The notes below the pieces were generated by a model, which did not search any database, was not told where the DNA came from, and worked only from the letters and a program-made list of their open reading frames with translations. The position numbers were made by a program, and so were the translations under genes. From NCBI RefSeq assembly GCF_001426905.1, contig NZ_LMFQ01000023.1, positions 186,001 through 250,000 of the forward strand: a stretch of DNA of 64,000 nt, given 5' to 3'. Of this stretch, positions 35,876 through 47,117 are shown piece after piece. Numbering within the stretch: the first letter of the stretch is position 1; every line of letters begins with the position of its first letter. This DNA comes from Caulobacter sp. Root1455 (GTDB lineage: Bacteria; Pseudomonadota; Alphaproteobacteria; Caulobacterales; Caulobacteraceae).

Positions 35876-37597
35876 CTAAGCCGCCGCCTTCTGCTGGAAC
35901 ATGCCCTTGAGCAGCTCCATGGTCTCGGGCGAGTTGGCCAGTTCTTCCCGGGCTTCCGGCGCGCGGGCCAGTTTCATGGCCTCGATCCTGGCCTTGTCGG
36001 CGACGGGGCCGGTGGGGCCCGCCTCGCCCATGGCCAGCTTGATCAGCACCGAGATCTTCTGGGGCAGGGGCGCGGGGGCGCGGACCAGCATGGCGACCAG
36101 GCGGGCGTCGATCTCGATCATGCCGCCCACCTCGCCCAGCCGGGCGCACAGGGGTTCGTAGTCCTCGACCACCAGGCCCGAACGGACCAGGGACCTTTGC
36201 AGGGCGGCCAGGGCGGCCAGCTTGGCGGCCGCCGAGTCCGGTCCCTGGCGCAGCTCGCGCTCGAAGCGCAGCGCCAGGACGTTGGCCGACAGCCAGCGGG
36301 CGGCCGTGCGCTTGTTGACCGCGCCCATGACGTTCTCGGCCAGACGGATCAGCATCTGCACCTCCTCGCGCGACGAGCGGTCGCGGCCGAGCAGGGCTTC
36401 GATGAACTCGCCGTTCAGCAGGGTCTTGGACCGGGTCGTGAAGGCGCTGGTGATGTCTTCCGGCGGCAGGATGCGGCCCGCGGCGGCCGTCAGGCTCATG
36501 GCCAGGGCGCGCAGGAACTCGATCTCGGCCTCGGCGTCGGCGGGCTTGAGGCGGCGCACGCCGTTCAGCTCCTTGAGCACCCGCTGGGCGATCGACATCC
36601 GCACGGCGGGGAATTCCTCGCCGCTCAGCCAGTCGCACAGGCGCTTGGCCGTGCCGTTCAGCTCGGGCATGCAGTTGCGCACCCCGGCCTCGACGCGGAT
36701 CAGGCCTTCGACCTGGGCGCCGCCCGCCAGGCGGGTCATGGCCGCCAATGTCGTGCCCAGGTCGGCGTCGCCCCCGGCGCTGTCAGCGCCCAGCAGGTCG
36801 GCCATGCCGGCCTTGGAGCCGATGATCTCGGCCAGGGGCGTCTCGATGGCGGCCAGGGCGGCGGCGCGGGCCTTGGGTTCGGTGGGGGCGGCGTCGGCCA
36901 GGTCGAGCAGGCGGGCCAGCTTCTCGGACCAGTTCTTGCCGGGCGCGATCGAGGCGGCGACGCCGGCCCCCAGCAGGAAGGCGCGGTCGGGATCGATGGC
37001 CAGCCGTTCGGCGGCGCGGGCGAAGCCTTCCTTGTCCAGGTCGGGCAGGTCGCCCTTCTTGAACGCCTTCATCAGGTTGGCGACGGTGCGCTCGACCAGG
37101 CCCTGGAAGGTGCGGATCAGCTCGTGGACCGACATGCCCCGGGCCTCGGCCTCGGGGATGGCGATCTTCTGCAGGGCGTGCTGCAGGTCGGTGCCGGAGG
37201 CTTCCAGCTTCTCGACCAGGTCGGGACGGTGCAGCAGCTCGAACGGGGTGGCGTGGTGACGCTCCAGGAAGCCTTCCAGCAGCCGGCCGATGCGGTCGCG
37301 CGCGTGGGCGGTGTAGAGGTCGGCCGGCTGGACGCAGAGGGGTTCGAGATCCTCCTGCACCTTCTTGGGCTTGCCGCCGTCGACCTGGCCCTTGGTGAAG
37401 ATCGAGATCGACTTGTATTCGCGGGTCTCGGGGTCGAGGGTCTCCTTGCTGACCCGCACGGCGATCGCTCGGCCCTGCTCCAGCGCCTCCTCGGCGGTCT
37501 GCAGGGCGTGGGTGCGGACCTCCGTCGCCATGTCGAGCGTCCACTGCGCGCCGGGCTTGCGGCGCACGAACAGCTCGTAATGGACTTGATCGCTCAT
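35876..37597 (-). CDS. Conserved large soluble protein of unknown function
   Basis: This 573-residue protein has no signal peptide or membrane helix and is mainly helical. The N-terminal 60 residues (DQVHYELFVRRKPGAQW...ALQTAEEALEQGRAIAVRVSKETLDPETREYKSI) look like a separate alpha/beta domain. The remainder contains repeated helical pairs and no catalytic motif was recognised. The position between flmAB and chvIG suggests an alphaproteobacterial core protein. The ATG at 37597 was preferred over an upstream TTG. It is convergent with flmB. Confidence 0.8.
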   Translation of the reverse strand: MSDQVHYELFVRRKPGAQWTLDMATEVRTHALQTAEEALEQGRAIAVRVSKETLDPETREYKSISIFTKGQVDGGKPKKVQEDLEPLCVQPADLYTAHARDRIGRLLEGFLERHHATPFELLHRPDLVEKLEASGTDLQHALQKIAIPEAEARGMSVHELIRTFQGLVERTVANLMKAFKKGDLPDLDKEGFARAAERLAIDPDRAFLLGAGVAASIAPGKNWSEKLARLLDLADAAPTEPKARAAALAAIETPLAEIIGSKAGMADLLGADSAGGDADLGTTLAAMTRLAGGAQVEGLIRVEAGVRNCMPELNGTAKRLCDWLSGEEFPAVRMSIAQRVLKELNGVRRLKPADAEAEIEFLRALAMSLTAAAGRILPPEDITSAFTTRSKTLLNGEFIEALLGRDRSSREEVQMLIRLAENVMGAVNKRTAARWLSANVLALRFERELRQGPDSAAAKLAALAALQRSLVRSGLVVEDYEPLCARLGEVGGMIEIDARLVAMLVRAPAPLPQKISVLIKLAMGEAGPTGPVADKARIEAMKLARAPEAREELANSPETMELLKGMFQQKAAA

Positions 37598-37817
37598 CGG
37601 CAAAACGCTCCCCGAGGCTCGGTTATGGGATACAAGACCTTAAGGTGAGGTTGCCGCCGGACACGCTCGTCGGGACGCGCCGCAATCGCGCCACGCTGGA
37701 GCCGCAAAAGATCGGGAAAGCTTAGCCGCCCCTAAGCGTTGTTGGGGGGTGCGTTGTAGCGGGCGTCGCCGGTCGGTAGTATCGACAGGCACTCTTCGAA
37801 AGGACCCTTAGGGCTCG

Positions 37818-38528
37818 ATGGCCGATATTACTCTCATCGACGACGACGAAAACATCGTCGCCTCGGTTTCGCTGGCGCTGGAAAGCCATGGCCACGTGGT
37901 GAAGGCTTACTACGACGGCGCGTCGGGACTCGACGCGGTCGAGAGCCAGGCGCCCGACCTGGTGATCCTGGACGTCAAGATGCCGCGCATGGACGGCATG
38001 GAAGTGCTGCGCCGCCTGCGTCAGACCACCGAGATCCCGGTGATCATGCTGACCTCCAAGGACGACGAGATCGACGAGATCCTCGGCTTCAACCTCGGGG
38101 CCGACGACTACATCCACAAGCCGTTCAGCCAGCGCCTGCTGCTGGAGCGGGTCAAGGCCGTGCTGCGCCGGGCCCGTCCGGAGGAGGAAGACGCCGCCGG
38201 CGCCGCGCCGGGCTCGGCCAATTCCAAGATCATGAAGCGCGGCAAGCTGACGCTCGATTCGGCGCGCCACGACAGCCTGTGGGACGGCAAGCCGGTGCGC
38301 CTGACGGTCACCGAGTTCCTGCTGCTGCAATCGCTGGCCCAGCGCCCGGGCTTCGTGAAGAGCCGCGACAACCTGATGGACGCCGCCTACGACGATCAGG
38401 TCTATGTCGACGACCGCACCATCGACAGCCACATCAAGCGCATGCGCAAGAAGTTCCGCCAGGTCGATCCGGAGTTCGATTCCATCGAAACCCTGTATGG
38501 CGTCGGCTACCGATATCGCGAATCCTGA
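37818..38528 (+). CDS. chvI: Two-component response regulator ChvI
   Basis: This 236-residue OmpR-family regulator has the receiver pocket LIDDDEN, phospho-acceptor D52 ([13 protein letters not shown]) and the K in [10 protein letters not shown], then a winged helix with [17 protein letters not shown]. ChvI controls envelope and acid/osmotic stress genes in Caulobacter and symbiosis genes in rhizobia. It is the first gene of the chvI-chvG-hprK-EIIA-ptsH cluster, 221 bases after the preceding gene's start. Confidence 0.95.
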   Translation: MADITLIDDDENIVASVSLALESHGHVVKAYYDGASGLDAVESQAPDLVILDVKMPRMDGMEVLRRLRQTTEIPVIMLTSKDDEIDEILGFNLGADDYIHKPFSQRLLLERVKAVLRRARPEEEDAAGAAPGSANSKIMKRGKLTLDSARHDSLWDGKPVRLTVTEFLLLQSLAQRPGFVKSRDNLMDAAYDDQVYVDDRTIDSHIKRMRKKFRQVDPEFDSIETLYGVGYRYRES

Positions 38529-38535
38529 TCGCAAG

Positions 38536-40239
38536 ATGGCCGGGGACCCCGGACCCGAGGGCAGGCGGAAGCGGCGACTGACCTGGTCCGGGTTCGCCTG
38601 GCCCAAGCTCGGCTGGCCCAAGGGCTCGCGCCTGGGCCGGCTGATCATCGGCCTCAACCTGCTGGCCCTGGCGGTGCTGCTGGGCGGGGCGCTGGTGCTG
38701 AACGAGCTGCGCAGCGGCCTGATCAACACCCGCATCGACAGCCTGACCACCCAGGGCGAGCTGATCGCCAACGTGATCGACGCGGCCGCCACCGAGGGCA
38801 ATCCCGAGCCGCGCCTGTCGCCCGGGCTGGCCAGCGACATCCTGCAGAGCCTGTTCATCCCGCGCTCGCAGCGCGCGCGGCTGTTCGACGCCCAAGGCAA
38901 TCAGCTGGCCGATTCCTACGTCGTCGCCGACCGGGTGGAGTCCAAGGTCCTGCCGCCCGCCCGCAAGCCCGGCAAGCCGTCCTTCGGTCTGCCGACCCAG
39001 GATTCCGACGCCAAGCCGGAGGTGGCGCGCGCGGCGCGGGCCGCCCTGGCCGCCGAGATCGCCCAGGCCAAGCTGGGCGAGCCCGTGGCCGGCACCCGCA
39101 TCGACGAGATGGGCGAGCGGGTGGTGTCGGTGTCGATCCCCATCCAGCACGTGCGCGCCGTGCTGGGGGTGCTGACCCTGGAGGCCGGCGACATCGACCA
39201 GATCATCGCCGCCGAGCGCAAGGCCCTGCTGCCCTTCGCCCTGATCGCGATCGCCACCACCCTGATCTCGTCGTTCCTGCTCAACCGCCTGATCGCCCAG
39301 CCGGTGCTGCGCATGGCCAGCGCCGCCGACCGCGTGCGGCTGGAGGGCGCCCGGGCCATCTCCCTGCCCGACATCTCCGACCGCAAGGACGAGCTGGGCG
39401 ACCTGTCGCGGGCCCTGGAGGAGATGACCGACTCGATGTCCGAGCGGATGGACGCCATCGAACGCTTCGCGGCCGACGTGGCCCACGAGATCAAGAACCC
39501 CCTGACCTCGATCCGCTCGGCGATCGAGACCCTGGACCTGGTGACCGACCCGGCGGCCCGGGCCCGGCTGCTGGGCATATTGCAGCAGGACGTCACCCGC
39601 CTGGACCGGCTGGTCACCGACATTTCCAACGCCTCAAGGCTGGACGCGGAGCTGTCGCGCGAGGCGCCGCGGGCCTTCGAGCTGAACCTGCTGCTGACCG
39701 AGGTGATCCATCTCTACGAGGCCCAGCTGCGCCCGGGCGAGGCGCCCGGCAGCGTGCGGGTGACCCTCGACGCCAAGGCCGCCCCGCGGCACGCTTGGGT
39801 CATGGCCCGCGAGACGCCGATGGGGCAGGTGTTCCGCAACCTGATCGACAACGCCCGCTCGTTCAGCGCCGCCGGCGGCGAGGTGCGGGTCACCCTCAAG
39901 CGCGATCCCGGCCTGCGCGACCATCACAACCGGCTGGTCGTCACGGTCGACGACGACGGTCCTGGGGTTCCCACCGAAAACCTGGAGACCATCTTCGAGC
40001 GGTTCTACACCTCGCGGCCGAAGGGCAAGGCGTTCGGCGGCAATTCGGGCCTGGGGCTGTCGATCGCCCGCCAGATCGTCGAGGCGCACGGCGGAACCAT
40101 GCGGGCCGAGAACCGCAAGGACGCACAGGGCCGGGTGATCGGCGCGCGGTTCTGGGTCGACCTGCCCGAGGCCGGACCGCAACATCCCCATCACGGCGGC
40201 CAACGCGACGCCCAACGCGATGGGGGCGCGCGCGAATGA
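38536..40239 (+). CDS. chvG: Sensor histidine kinase ChvG
   Basis: This 567-residue kinase has a basic cytoplasmic N-terminus, a first membrane helix (about 35-57), a periplasmic sensor region, a second helix (about 235-255), HAMP, H317 in AADVAHEIKNPLTS, and an HATPase domain (NLIDNARSFS, DDDGPGVP, GGNSGLGLSIARQIV). It partners ChvI. The start ATG 38536 is 7 bases after chvI; an upstream frame extension lies inside chvI. Its stop overlaps hprK (ATGA). Confidence 0.95.
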   Translation: MAGDPGPEGRRKRRLTWSGFAWPKLGWPKGSRLGRLIIGLNLLALAVLLGGALVLNELRSGLINTRIDSLTTQGELIANVIDAAATEGNPEPRLSPGLASDILQSLFIPRSQRARLFDAQGNQLADSYVVADRVESKVLPPARKPGKPSFGLPTQDSDAKPEVARAARAALAAEIAQAKLGEPVAGTRIDEMGERVVSVSIPIQHVRAVLGVLTLEAGDIDQIIAAERKALLPFALIAIATTLISSFLLNRLIAQPVLRMASAADRVRLEGARAISLPDISDRKDELGDLSRALEEMTDSMSERMDAIERFAADVAHEIKNPLTSIRSAIETLDLVTDPAARARLLGILQQDVTRLDRLVTDISNASRLDAELSREAPRAFELNLLLTEVIHLYEAQLRPGEAPGSVRVTLDAKAAPRHAWVMARETPMGQVFRNLIDNARSFSAAGGEVRVTLKRDPGLRDHHNRLVVTVDDDGPGVPTENLETIFERFYTSRPKGKAFGGNSGLGLSIARQIVEAHGGTMRAENRKDAQGRVIGARFWVDLPEAGPQHPHHGGQRDAQRDGGARE

Positions 40240-40670
40240 TCCGCCATGCGGGACTGATCGCCCGCCGGATCGCCGGCGATTGGCGTGGCGCGCTGATCGA
40301 AGGCCCGTCGGGCGTGGGCAAGAGCGACCTGGCGCTGCGGGCCCTCGACCAGGGCTTCGTCCTGGTCGCCGACGACCGCACCCTGGTGTTCCTGTCCGGC
40401 GGCAAGCTCTACGGCCGCGCGCCCGACGCCCTGGCCGGACAGGTCGAGGCGCGGGGCCTGGGCGTGCTGCCCAAGCCCTATCGACCGTTCTGCCGGATCG
40501 ACCTTCTGGTGCGCTGCGTGGATCGGCCGCAGGCGGTGGAGCGGCTGCCCGATCCCATGTTCGAGGTCATCGAAGGCGTTTCCACGCGCGTGCTCGACCT
40601 GTGGCCTCTGGAACCCGCCGCGCCGACGAAAATCAGGTGGATGTTTGAGCATCTTGGAGTCGCCGACTAA
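40236..40670 (+). CDS. hprK: Short HPr kinase/phosphorylase (alphaproteobacterial type)
   Basis: This 144-residue protein is only the catalytic domain of HprK, the normal length in alphaproteobacteria. The Walker A motif is GPSGVGKS (K29), followed by ADDRTL (D45, D46) and a C-terminal ...WPLEPAAPTKI segment. It probably phosphorylates HPr on S46. The start overlaps the chvG stop by four bases, so kinase and sensor are co-translated. Confidence 0.93.
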   Translation: MIRHAGLIARRIAGDWRGALIEGPSGVGKSDLALRALDQGFVLVADDRTLVFLSGGKLYGRAPDALAGQVEARGLGVLPKPYRPFCRIDLLVRCVDRPQAVERLPDPMFEVIEGVSTRVLDLWPLEPAAPTKIRWMFEHLGVAD

Positions 40671-40745
40671 CAAGCGTATCAAGGCGGCCCGCGCGGCCCT
40701 CCCTGGCCGCCACGGGTTATGGGGATCCCGTTTGAGAGATCAGGC

Positions 40746-41153
40746 ATGATCGGGCTCGTGATAGTCACGCACGGGCGGCTGGCGGAGGAGTTCGTCTCCG
40801 CCATGGAGCACGTGGTCGGACCGCAGAGCGCGGTGAAGGCCATCTGCATCGGCCCGGAAGACGACATGGAACGTCGCCGGTCCGACATTCTGAAGGCGTG
40901 CGCCGCCGTCGACCAGGAGGGCGACGGCGTGATTCTGCTGACCGACATGTTCGGCGGCACGCCGTCGAACCTGGCCATCTCGGTGATGGAGCAGACCAAG
41001 GCCGAGGTGATCGCCGGTCTGAACCTGCCGATGCTGATCAAGCTGGCCAGCGTGCGCCAGCGCGAGAACCTGCAGGCCTGCGTCGCCCACGCCCAAGAGG
41101 CTGGACGCAAATATATCTCCGTGGCCTCCTACGTGCTCGCTGGGGAAAAGTGA
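40746..41153 (+). CDS. PTS EIIA-mannose-type component
   Basis: This 135-residue protein matches the EIIA-Man fold: IGLVIVTHGRLAEEFVSAME with phospho-accepting H9, and ILLTDMFGGTPSNLA. In alphaproteobacteria this protein is part of the regulatory PTS-Ntr branch rather than sugar import; no EIIB/EIIC gene is nearby. The ATG at 40746 was chosen because the H-containing motif then starts at residue 4. Confidence 0.92.
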   Translation: MIGLVIVTHGRLAEEFVSAMEHVVGPQSAVKAICIGPEDDMERRRSDILKACAAVDQEGDGVILLTDMFGGTPSNLAISVMEQTKAEVIAGLNLPMLIKLASVRQRENLQACVAHAQEAGRKYISVASYVLAGEK

Positions 41154-41158
41154 GTCGC

Positions 41159-41428
41159 ATGGCGGCGCGCACGGTCGAGATCGTCAATGAGCGGGGCCTG
41201 CACGCCCGCGCCTCGGCCAAGTTCGTCAAGCTGGCCTCGGGTTTCGACGCCGAGGTCACCGTCGCCCGCGAAGGGACCAGCGTCGACGCCCGCTCGATCA
41301 TGGGCCTGATGATGCTGGCCGCCGGCATCGGCTCGACCATCGACATCGCCGCCGAGGGCCCCGAGGCCGACGCCGCGGTCGAGGCGTTGACCGAGCTGGT
41401 GTCGAATAGGTTCGACGAGGAGCGCTAG
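41159..41428 (+). CDS. ptsH: Phosphocarrier protein HPr
   Basis: This 89-residue phosphocarrier has H15 (ERGLHARASAKF) for enzyme I-dependent phosphorylation and S46 (ARSIMGLMML) as HprK target. It lies 5 bases after the EIIA gene and completes a chvI-chvG-hprK-EIIA-ptsH operon. Enzyme I (ptsP) is not in the window. Confidence 0.95.
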   Translation: MAARTVEIVNERGLHARASAKFVKLASGFDAEVTVAREGTSVDARSIMGLMMLAAGIGSTIDIAAEGPEADAAVEALTELVSNRFDEER

Positions 41429-41442
41429 GCGCTCGTCCCAGG

Positions 41443-41580
41443 TCCTCCCCCCGTGGGGGAGGTGTCGGCGCAGCCGACGGAGGGGGCAGCGATCGGCAGC
41501 CGCCGCCCGCAGGATCGACAACCCCAAAACTCCCCCCCACCGATCGCTGCGCGATCGCCTCCCCCACGGGGAGAGGGTCT
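41443..41580. repeat. Intergenic palindromic element, CTCCCCC/GGGGGAG family, copy 3
   Basis: TCCTCCCCCCGTGGGGGAGG at one end and CTCCCCCACGGGGAGAGG at the other, with GTCGGCGCAGCCGAC and GATCGCTGCGCGATC palindromes inside. It is between the convergent ends of ptsH and bioB. Confidence 0.85.
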
Positions 41581-41595
41581 TCGGAGACGGCTCGA

Positions 41596-42606
41596 CTATT
41601 CCGCCGCCACGGCTTCCGGCGCCGCCGCCTTCACGCCCATCGGACGCAAATCCAGGTCCTGGAACAACGCGCTGTCCTCGTCCTGGCCGGGCAGGGGCGT
41701 GGTCAAGAGCTTGCCGCCGACGAAGATCGAATTGGCGCCGGCCAGGAAGCACAGCGCCTGCAGCTCACGGCTCATCTCGTCGCGGCCGGCCGACAGGCGG
41801 ACCATCGACTTGGGGCAGACGATGCGGGCCACGGCGACCGTGCGCACGAACTCGATCGAGTCGATCTGGCCTTCCTTCAGCACTTTGTCGCCCAGCGGCG
41901 TGCCGCTGACCGGCACCAGGCCGTTGATCGGCAGGCTGTCGGGATGGGCCGGCAGGGTGGCCAACTGGCGCAGCAGGCTGGCGCGGTCGCGCCGCTGCTC
42001 GCCCATGCCGACGATGCCGCCGCAGCAGGTGCTCATGCCGGCGTCGCGGACGTACGCCAGGGTGTCGAGGCGCTCCTGGTAGGTGCGGGTCGACACCACG
42101 TCGCCGTAATATTCCGGGCCGGTGTCGAGGTTGTGGTTGTAGTAGTCCAGGCCCGCGTCCTTGAGCGACTTGGCCTGCTCGGGCGTCAGCATGCCCAGCG
42201 TCGCGCAGGTCTCCAGGCCCAGCGCCTTCACCCCGCCGATCATCGCCGCCAGCTTGGGCAGGTCGCGGTCCTTCAGCTCGCGCCAGGCCGCGCCCATGCA
42301 GAAGCGCTGGGCGCCGCCGTCGCGGGCCTCGCGGGCCTTGGCGATCACCACGTCGGCGTCCATCAGCTTCTCGGCCTTCAGACCGGTCTTGAAGTGGGCG
42401 CTCTGGCTGCAATAGCCGCAGTTCTCGGCGCAGCCGCCGGTCTTGACCGACAGCAGCTGCGACAGCTGCACCTCCGACGGATCGAACCCGGCCCGGTGGA
42501 CGGTCGCGGCCTGGAAGACCAGCTCCATGAACGGCAGGTCGAACAGGGCCTCGACCTGGTCGAGGGTCCAATCGTGGCGGGGCTGGGCGAAGTTGATCTG
42601 GCTCAT
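41596..42606 (-). CDS. bioB: Biotin synthase
   Basis: This 336-residue radical-SAM enzyme inserts sulfur into dethiobiotin. The cluster motif C59-x3-C63-x2-C66 ([13 protein letters not shown]) is intact, as are [26 protein letters not shown] and [10 protein letters not shown] (R for the [2Fe-2S] centre). The Ala/Glu-rich tail is slightly longer than usual. Start at 42606 was preferred over an upstream extension. Other bio genes are not in the window. Confidence 0.96.
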   Translation of the reverse strand: MSQINFAQPRHDWTLDQVEALFDLPFMELVFQAATVHRAGFDPSEVQLSQLLSVKTGGCAENCGYCSQSAHFKTGLKAEKLMDADVVIAKAREARDGGAQRFCMGAAWRELKDRDLPKLAAMIGGVKALGLETCATLGMLTPEQAKSLKDAGLDYYNHNLDTGPEYYGDVVSTRTYQERLDTLAYVRDAGMSTCCGGIVGMGEQRRDRASLLRQLATLPAHPDSLPINGLVPVSGTPLGDKVLKEGQIDSIEFVRTVAVARIVCPKSMVRLSAGRDEMSRELQALCFLAGANSIFVGGKLLTTPLPGQDEDSALFQDLDLRPMGVKAAAPEAVAAE

Positions 42607-42713
42607 GGCGCGCAGGTTTGGACTCGGGCACCTCGATTGGCAAGCACGTCCCGCGTGCGTGGCTTTCAAGACCCGATGCAGCCAAAACCCGTCGGCCAAG
42701 TTATGATTGTCGC

Positions 42714-44279
42714 ATGGATCACGAAATCGAACTGAAGTTCCTGATCGCCCCGGAGGCTTCGAACGCGATCCTGGCCCGGCTGGAAGGGCGGGAGGCGGTT
42801 CGACAGCTCGACGCCACCTATTTCGACACCATCGACCACGCGCTGCGCAAGGCGGGCTTCGGCCTGCGCATCCGCGACGGCGAGAACGGCCGCAAGCAGA
42901 CCCTGAAGTCGGCCTCGTCCGGCGGGGTGTTCGCCCGCGGCGAATGGGAGAACGCGGTGGCCGGCCCCGAGCCCGACCGCGATCTTCTGGCCCAGACCCC
43001 GGCCGCCAAGGCAGTCAACGGCGACACTCTAGTTGCGGTGTTCACCACCAACGTCAAGCGCGTGACCCGGCTGATCGAACGGGACGGGGCTGTCATCGAG
43101 GCGGCCCTGGACCAGGGCGAGCTGCTGGCCGACGATCGCCGCGTGGCGGTCAGCGAACTGGAGCTGGAGCTGAAGACCGGGCCGGCCCAGGCGCTGTTCG
43201 ACCTGGCCCGCGACGTCGCCGCTCACGCCCCGCTTCGGCTGTCGCTGGTGAGCAAGGCGGAACGCGGCTACGCCCTGGCGCTCAACGAGGCGGACGGTCC
43301 GCGCCCCGACACCCCCTTGGATCCTGGATCGACGACCGGCGAGGCGCTGCAGGCGCTTGGCCGGGCGGCCCTGTGCCGCCTGTGCGCCGCCGCCGAGAGC
43401 CTGCGGACCCGTCCCGGTCCCGAGCGGGTGCACAAGCTGCGGGTGGCGGCCCGCCGGTTCCGCGCCCTGCTGTCGACCTTCAAGGCCCTGGCCGATGATC
43501 CCGCCGCCCGCCATGTCAAGGCCGAGCTGAAGTGGCTGGCCGACGAACTGGGCGCGGCGCGGAACCTGGACGTGTTCATCGCCGACGTCTGGCGGCCCGC
43601 GGCCGAGAACCAGAGCGCGCCGGATCAGGTCGGGCTGGACCCGGCCGGGCAAGACCAGCCCGACCCCGTCCAGAACGAGGCCGCCGAAAACCAGACCAGG
43701 GCCCTGGCGGCGTTCGGCAAGGCGTTGCTGACCGCCCAGACGCAAGCCTACGCCAAGGCCGACGAGGCCGTGGACAGCGCCCGCTTCCGGACCCTGGCCA
43801 TCGACGCCGCCGCCTGGCTGGAGGCCGGAGCGTGGACGACCGACAAGCGCCTCCAAAAGCGCCGCGACAAGCCCGCCGCCGGCTTCGCCGCCAAGGCCCT
43901 GGACAAGCGCCGCCGCCGCATCCGCGAGGACGGCCGCGACCTGGCCGCGCTCAGCCCCGAGGACCGCCACCACCTGCGCATTCGCGGCAAGAAGCTGCGC
44001 TACGCCGTCGACGACCTGGGCGGGCTGTTCCCCGACCATCCCAAGCGCCTGGCCCGCTTCGCCGAGGCGGCCAAGACCCTGCAGGACGCCCTGGGACGGC
44101 TCAACGACCTGGCCGCTCGCGAGGCCCTGGCCCACGAGGTGGCGCTGTCCTGCGAGAATCCGGAGGCGGCCTTCGCCGCCGGGCGTCTGACGGCGGGTCG
44201 CGCGGAGCGAGAGGCCGAACTTCTGGTTGAGGCTCAGGGCGCTTATGTCACATTCATCGAGGCCAAACGGTTCTGGTGA
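42714..44279 (+). CDS. CYTH-CHAD domain protein (inorganic triphosphatase/polyphosphate-binding)
   Basis: This 521-residue protein has an N-terminal CYTH domain (ExExK as E4-I-E6-L-K8; [15 protein letters not shown]) that hydrolyses triphosphates, then a CHAD domain (about residues 225-520) of helices rich in paired Arg/His ([31 protein letters not shown]), which bind polyphosphate. A Gln/Asn/Pro-rich insert near 300-330 contains a partial AAENQ repeat. It is divergent from bioB. A role in phosphate storage is a family-based inference. Confidence 0.92.
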   Translation: MDHEIELKFLIAPEASNAILARLEGREAVRQLDATYFDTIDHALRKAGFGLRIRDGENGRKQTLKSASSGGVFARGEWENAVAGPEPDRDLLAQTPAAKAVNGDTLVAVFTTNVKRVTRLIERDGAVIEAALDQGELLADDRRVAVSELELELKTGPAQALFDLARDVAAHAPLRLSLVSKAERGYALALNEADGPRPDTPLDPGSTTGEALQALGRAALCRLCAAAESLRTRPGPERVHKLRVAARRFRALLSTFKALADDPAARHVKAELKWLADELGAARNLDVFIADVWRPAAENQSAPDQVGLDPAGQDQPDPVQNEAAENQTRALAAFGKALLTAQTQAYAKADEAVDSARFRTLAIDAAAWLEAGAWTTDKRLQKRRDKPAAGFAAKALDKRRRRIREDGRDLAALSPEDRHHLRIRGKKLRYAVDDLGGLFPDHPKRLARFAEAAKTLQDALGRLNDLAAREALAHEVALSCENPEAAFAAGRLTAGRAEREAELLVEAQGAYVTFIEAKRFW

Positions 44280-44304
44280 CCGTCGCCTCTTTGGGATGCG
44301 CGGC

Positions 44305-45324
44305 ATGAAAGTCGAGATCTCGATCCTGGCCCTGGCGGCCGCTCTGGCGCTGGCGCCCGGGGTGGCCGGGGCCGACGGCGTGGAAAGCTTCAAGGACTGG
44401 ACGGTCGTCTGCGACAACCTGCGAAACTGCCAGGTCGCCGGCTTCGCGGCCGACGACACCGAACTGCCCGCGGTGCTGCGGCTGAGCCGCGCCGCGGCGG
44501 CGAGCGCGCCGGCCAAGGTCGAGATCGACCTGCTGGGCGAGATCAGCCTCGGCGGCAAGGCCCCGGCCCTGGCCGTCGACGGGCGGGTCGTGATGACGGC
44601 CAAGGTGGTGAGTTCGCGCGACAGCGCGGACTTCACCGTCGTGCTCGACGACGCCCAGGTGGGGCCGCTGCTGGGCGCGGCCCGCAACGGGACGCTGCTG
44701 TCGATCCAGGACAGCGGCAAGGAACTGGGCCGGGTGTCCCTGGCCGGCATGGTCGCGGCCCTGCGCTACGCCGATGACCAGCAGAAGCGGGCCGGCACGG
44801 TCACGGCCATGGTCGCCAAGGGCGCGGCCCCGGCCGCTAGCGTTCCCGCGCCGCCGCCCGCGCCGGTCCTGCGCGCCGCCCCGGCGGTCGCCCAGACTGG
44901 GCTGCCCGCCAAGCCGCCGGCGGCGATCAAGGCCCTGTTCAGCAAGGCCGAGTGCGACCTTGGACCGGGCCGGGACGACAAGCCCGAAGCCTTTCGCCTG
45001 TCGGCCGACAAGGTGCTCTGGCAGGTTCCGTGCTGGGGCGCGGCCTACAACTTCGGCTCGCTGTTCGTGATCGCCGACAAGGCCGACCGGCTGAGCCTGG
45101 CGCTGGAGGGCGTGGGCGACGGCGTGCTCGTCAATGCCGAGTACGACCCCAAGACCCGCCTGCTGTCGGCCTACAACAAGGGGCGCGGGATCGGCGACTG
45201 CGGCGATTCCAGCCAGTGGGTGTGGACCGGCGAGGCCTTCGCGCTGTCGGAGGCGACGGTCATGCCGGTCTGCCGCGGCTACGGCGGCGACTGGCCGACC
45301 ACGTTCCACGCCGAGGTCCGGTAG
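44305..45324 (+). CDS. DUF1176 family secreted protein
   Basis: This 339-residue protein has a signal peptide (cleavage near GVAGA-DG) and the DUF1176 pattern: SFKDWTVVCDNLRNCQVAGF near the start, then KAECDLGPG, LWQVPCWGAAYNFGSLFVI and the C-terminal GRGIGDCGDSSQWVWTGEAF. Its six or more cysteines suggest disulfides in the periplasm. Function unknown. An ATG nine bases upstream (44296) is an alternative start. Confidence 0.85.
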   Translation: MKVEISILALAAALALAPGVAGADGVESFKDWTVVCDNLRNCQVAGFAADDTELPAVLRLSRAAAASAPAKVEIDLLGEISLGGKAPALAVDGRVVMTAKVVSSRDSADFTVVLDDAQVGPLLGAARNGTLLSIQDSGKELGRVSLAGMVAALRYADDQQKRAGTVTAMVAKGAAPAASVPAPPPAPVLRAAPAVAQTGLPAKPPAAIKALFSKAECDLGPGRDDKPEAFRLSADKVLWQVPCWGAAYNFGSLFVIADKADRLSLALEGVGDGVLVNAEYDPKTRLLSAYNKGRGIGDCGDSSQWVWTGEAFALSEATVMPVCRGYGGDWPTTFHAEVR

Positions 45325-45330
45325 TCGAGC

Positions 45331-45354
45331 GGCATATAAAGAAATCCTTATGCC
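45331..45354. promoter_or_regulatory. Imperfect palindrome upstream of ahcY
   Basis: GGCATA (45331-45336) and TATGCC (45349-45354) flank ATAAAGAAATCCTTAT. It is 70-94 bases upstream of the ahcY start. A regulator of S-adenosylhomocysteine metabolism such as SahR could bind here; this is an inference without a matrix search. Confidence 0.35.
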
Positions 45355-45424
45355 TTAATTGCGAGAAAGGGCGGAGCGCGGTATAGACCGCGCAAGACCA
45401 TCCCCCGACCGCAGGAGCCCGACC

Positions 45425-46816
<1,392 letters not shown>

Positions 46817-46841
46817 GCTTCGCCTTCAGCCAAGCCGAAAG

Positions 46842-46872
46842 GGCCCGTCGCGGAAACGCGGCGGGCCTTTTT
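46842..46872 (+). terminator. Intrinsic terminator of ahcY
   Basis: An 11-bp stem (GGCCCGTCGCG paired with CGCGGCGGGCC, one G-U) closes on a GAAA tetraloop and is followed by TTTTT. It is 25 bases after the ahcY stop. Confidence 0.92.
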
Positions 46873-47026
46873 CTTGGCCGCCCGCCTGGCGGATCGGCTT
46901 TGGGCGGGCTTGCCGGAAGCGGCTTGGCATCGGCCTGGAGGTTCAGGGCTCGCCGCCTCTTCAAGAGTATACATTAAGGTAAATATTCGTGAATTCGCAT
47001 CTGTTCTTGCGAATACGTATTTTATC

Positions 47027-47054
47027 TTGACATACCAAAATTTATTGGTAATAT
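47027..47054 (+). promoter_or_regulatory. Sigma-70-like promoter with internal inverted repeat
   Basis: TTGACA (47027-47032) and TAATAT (47049-47054) are 16 bases apart. Between them is the perfect inverted repeat TACCAA-AATTTA-TTGGTA (47033-47050), so a repressor could bind over the promoter. The region 46960-47100 is strikingly AT-rich for this genome. Confidence 0.65.
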
Positions 47055-47117
47055 ATGGGTATAGATTGGGGAATTGGCCCCGATCAAACTTGCGTGGCAT
47101 GAGTACGCTCAAACCAC

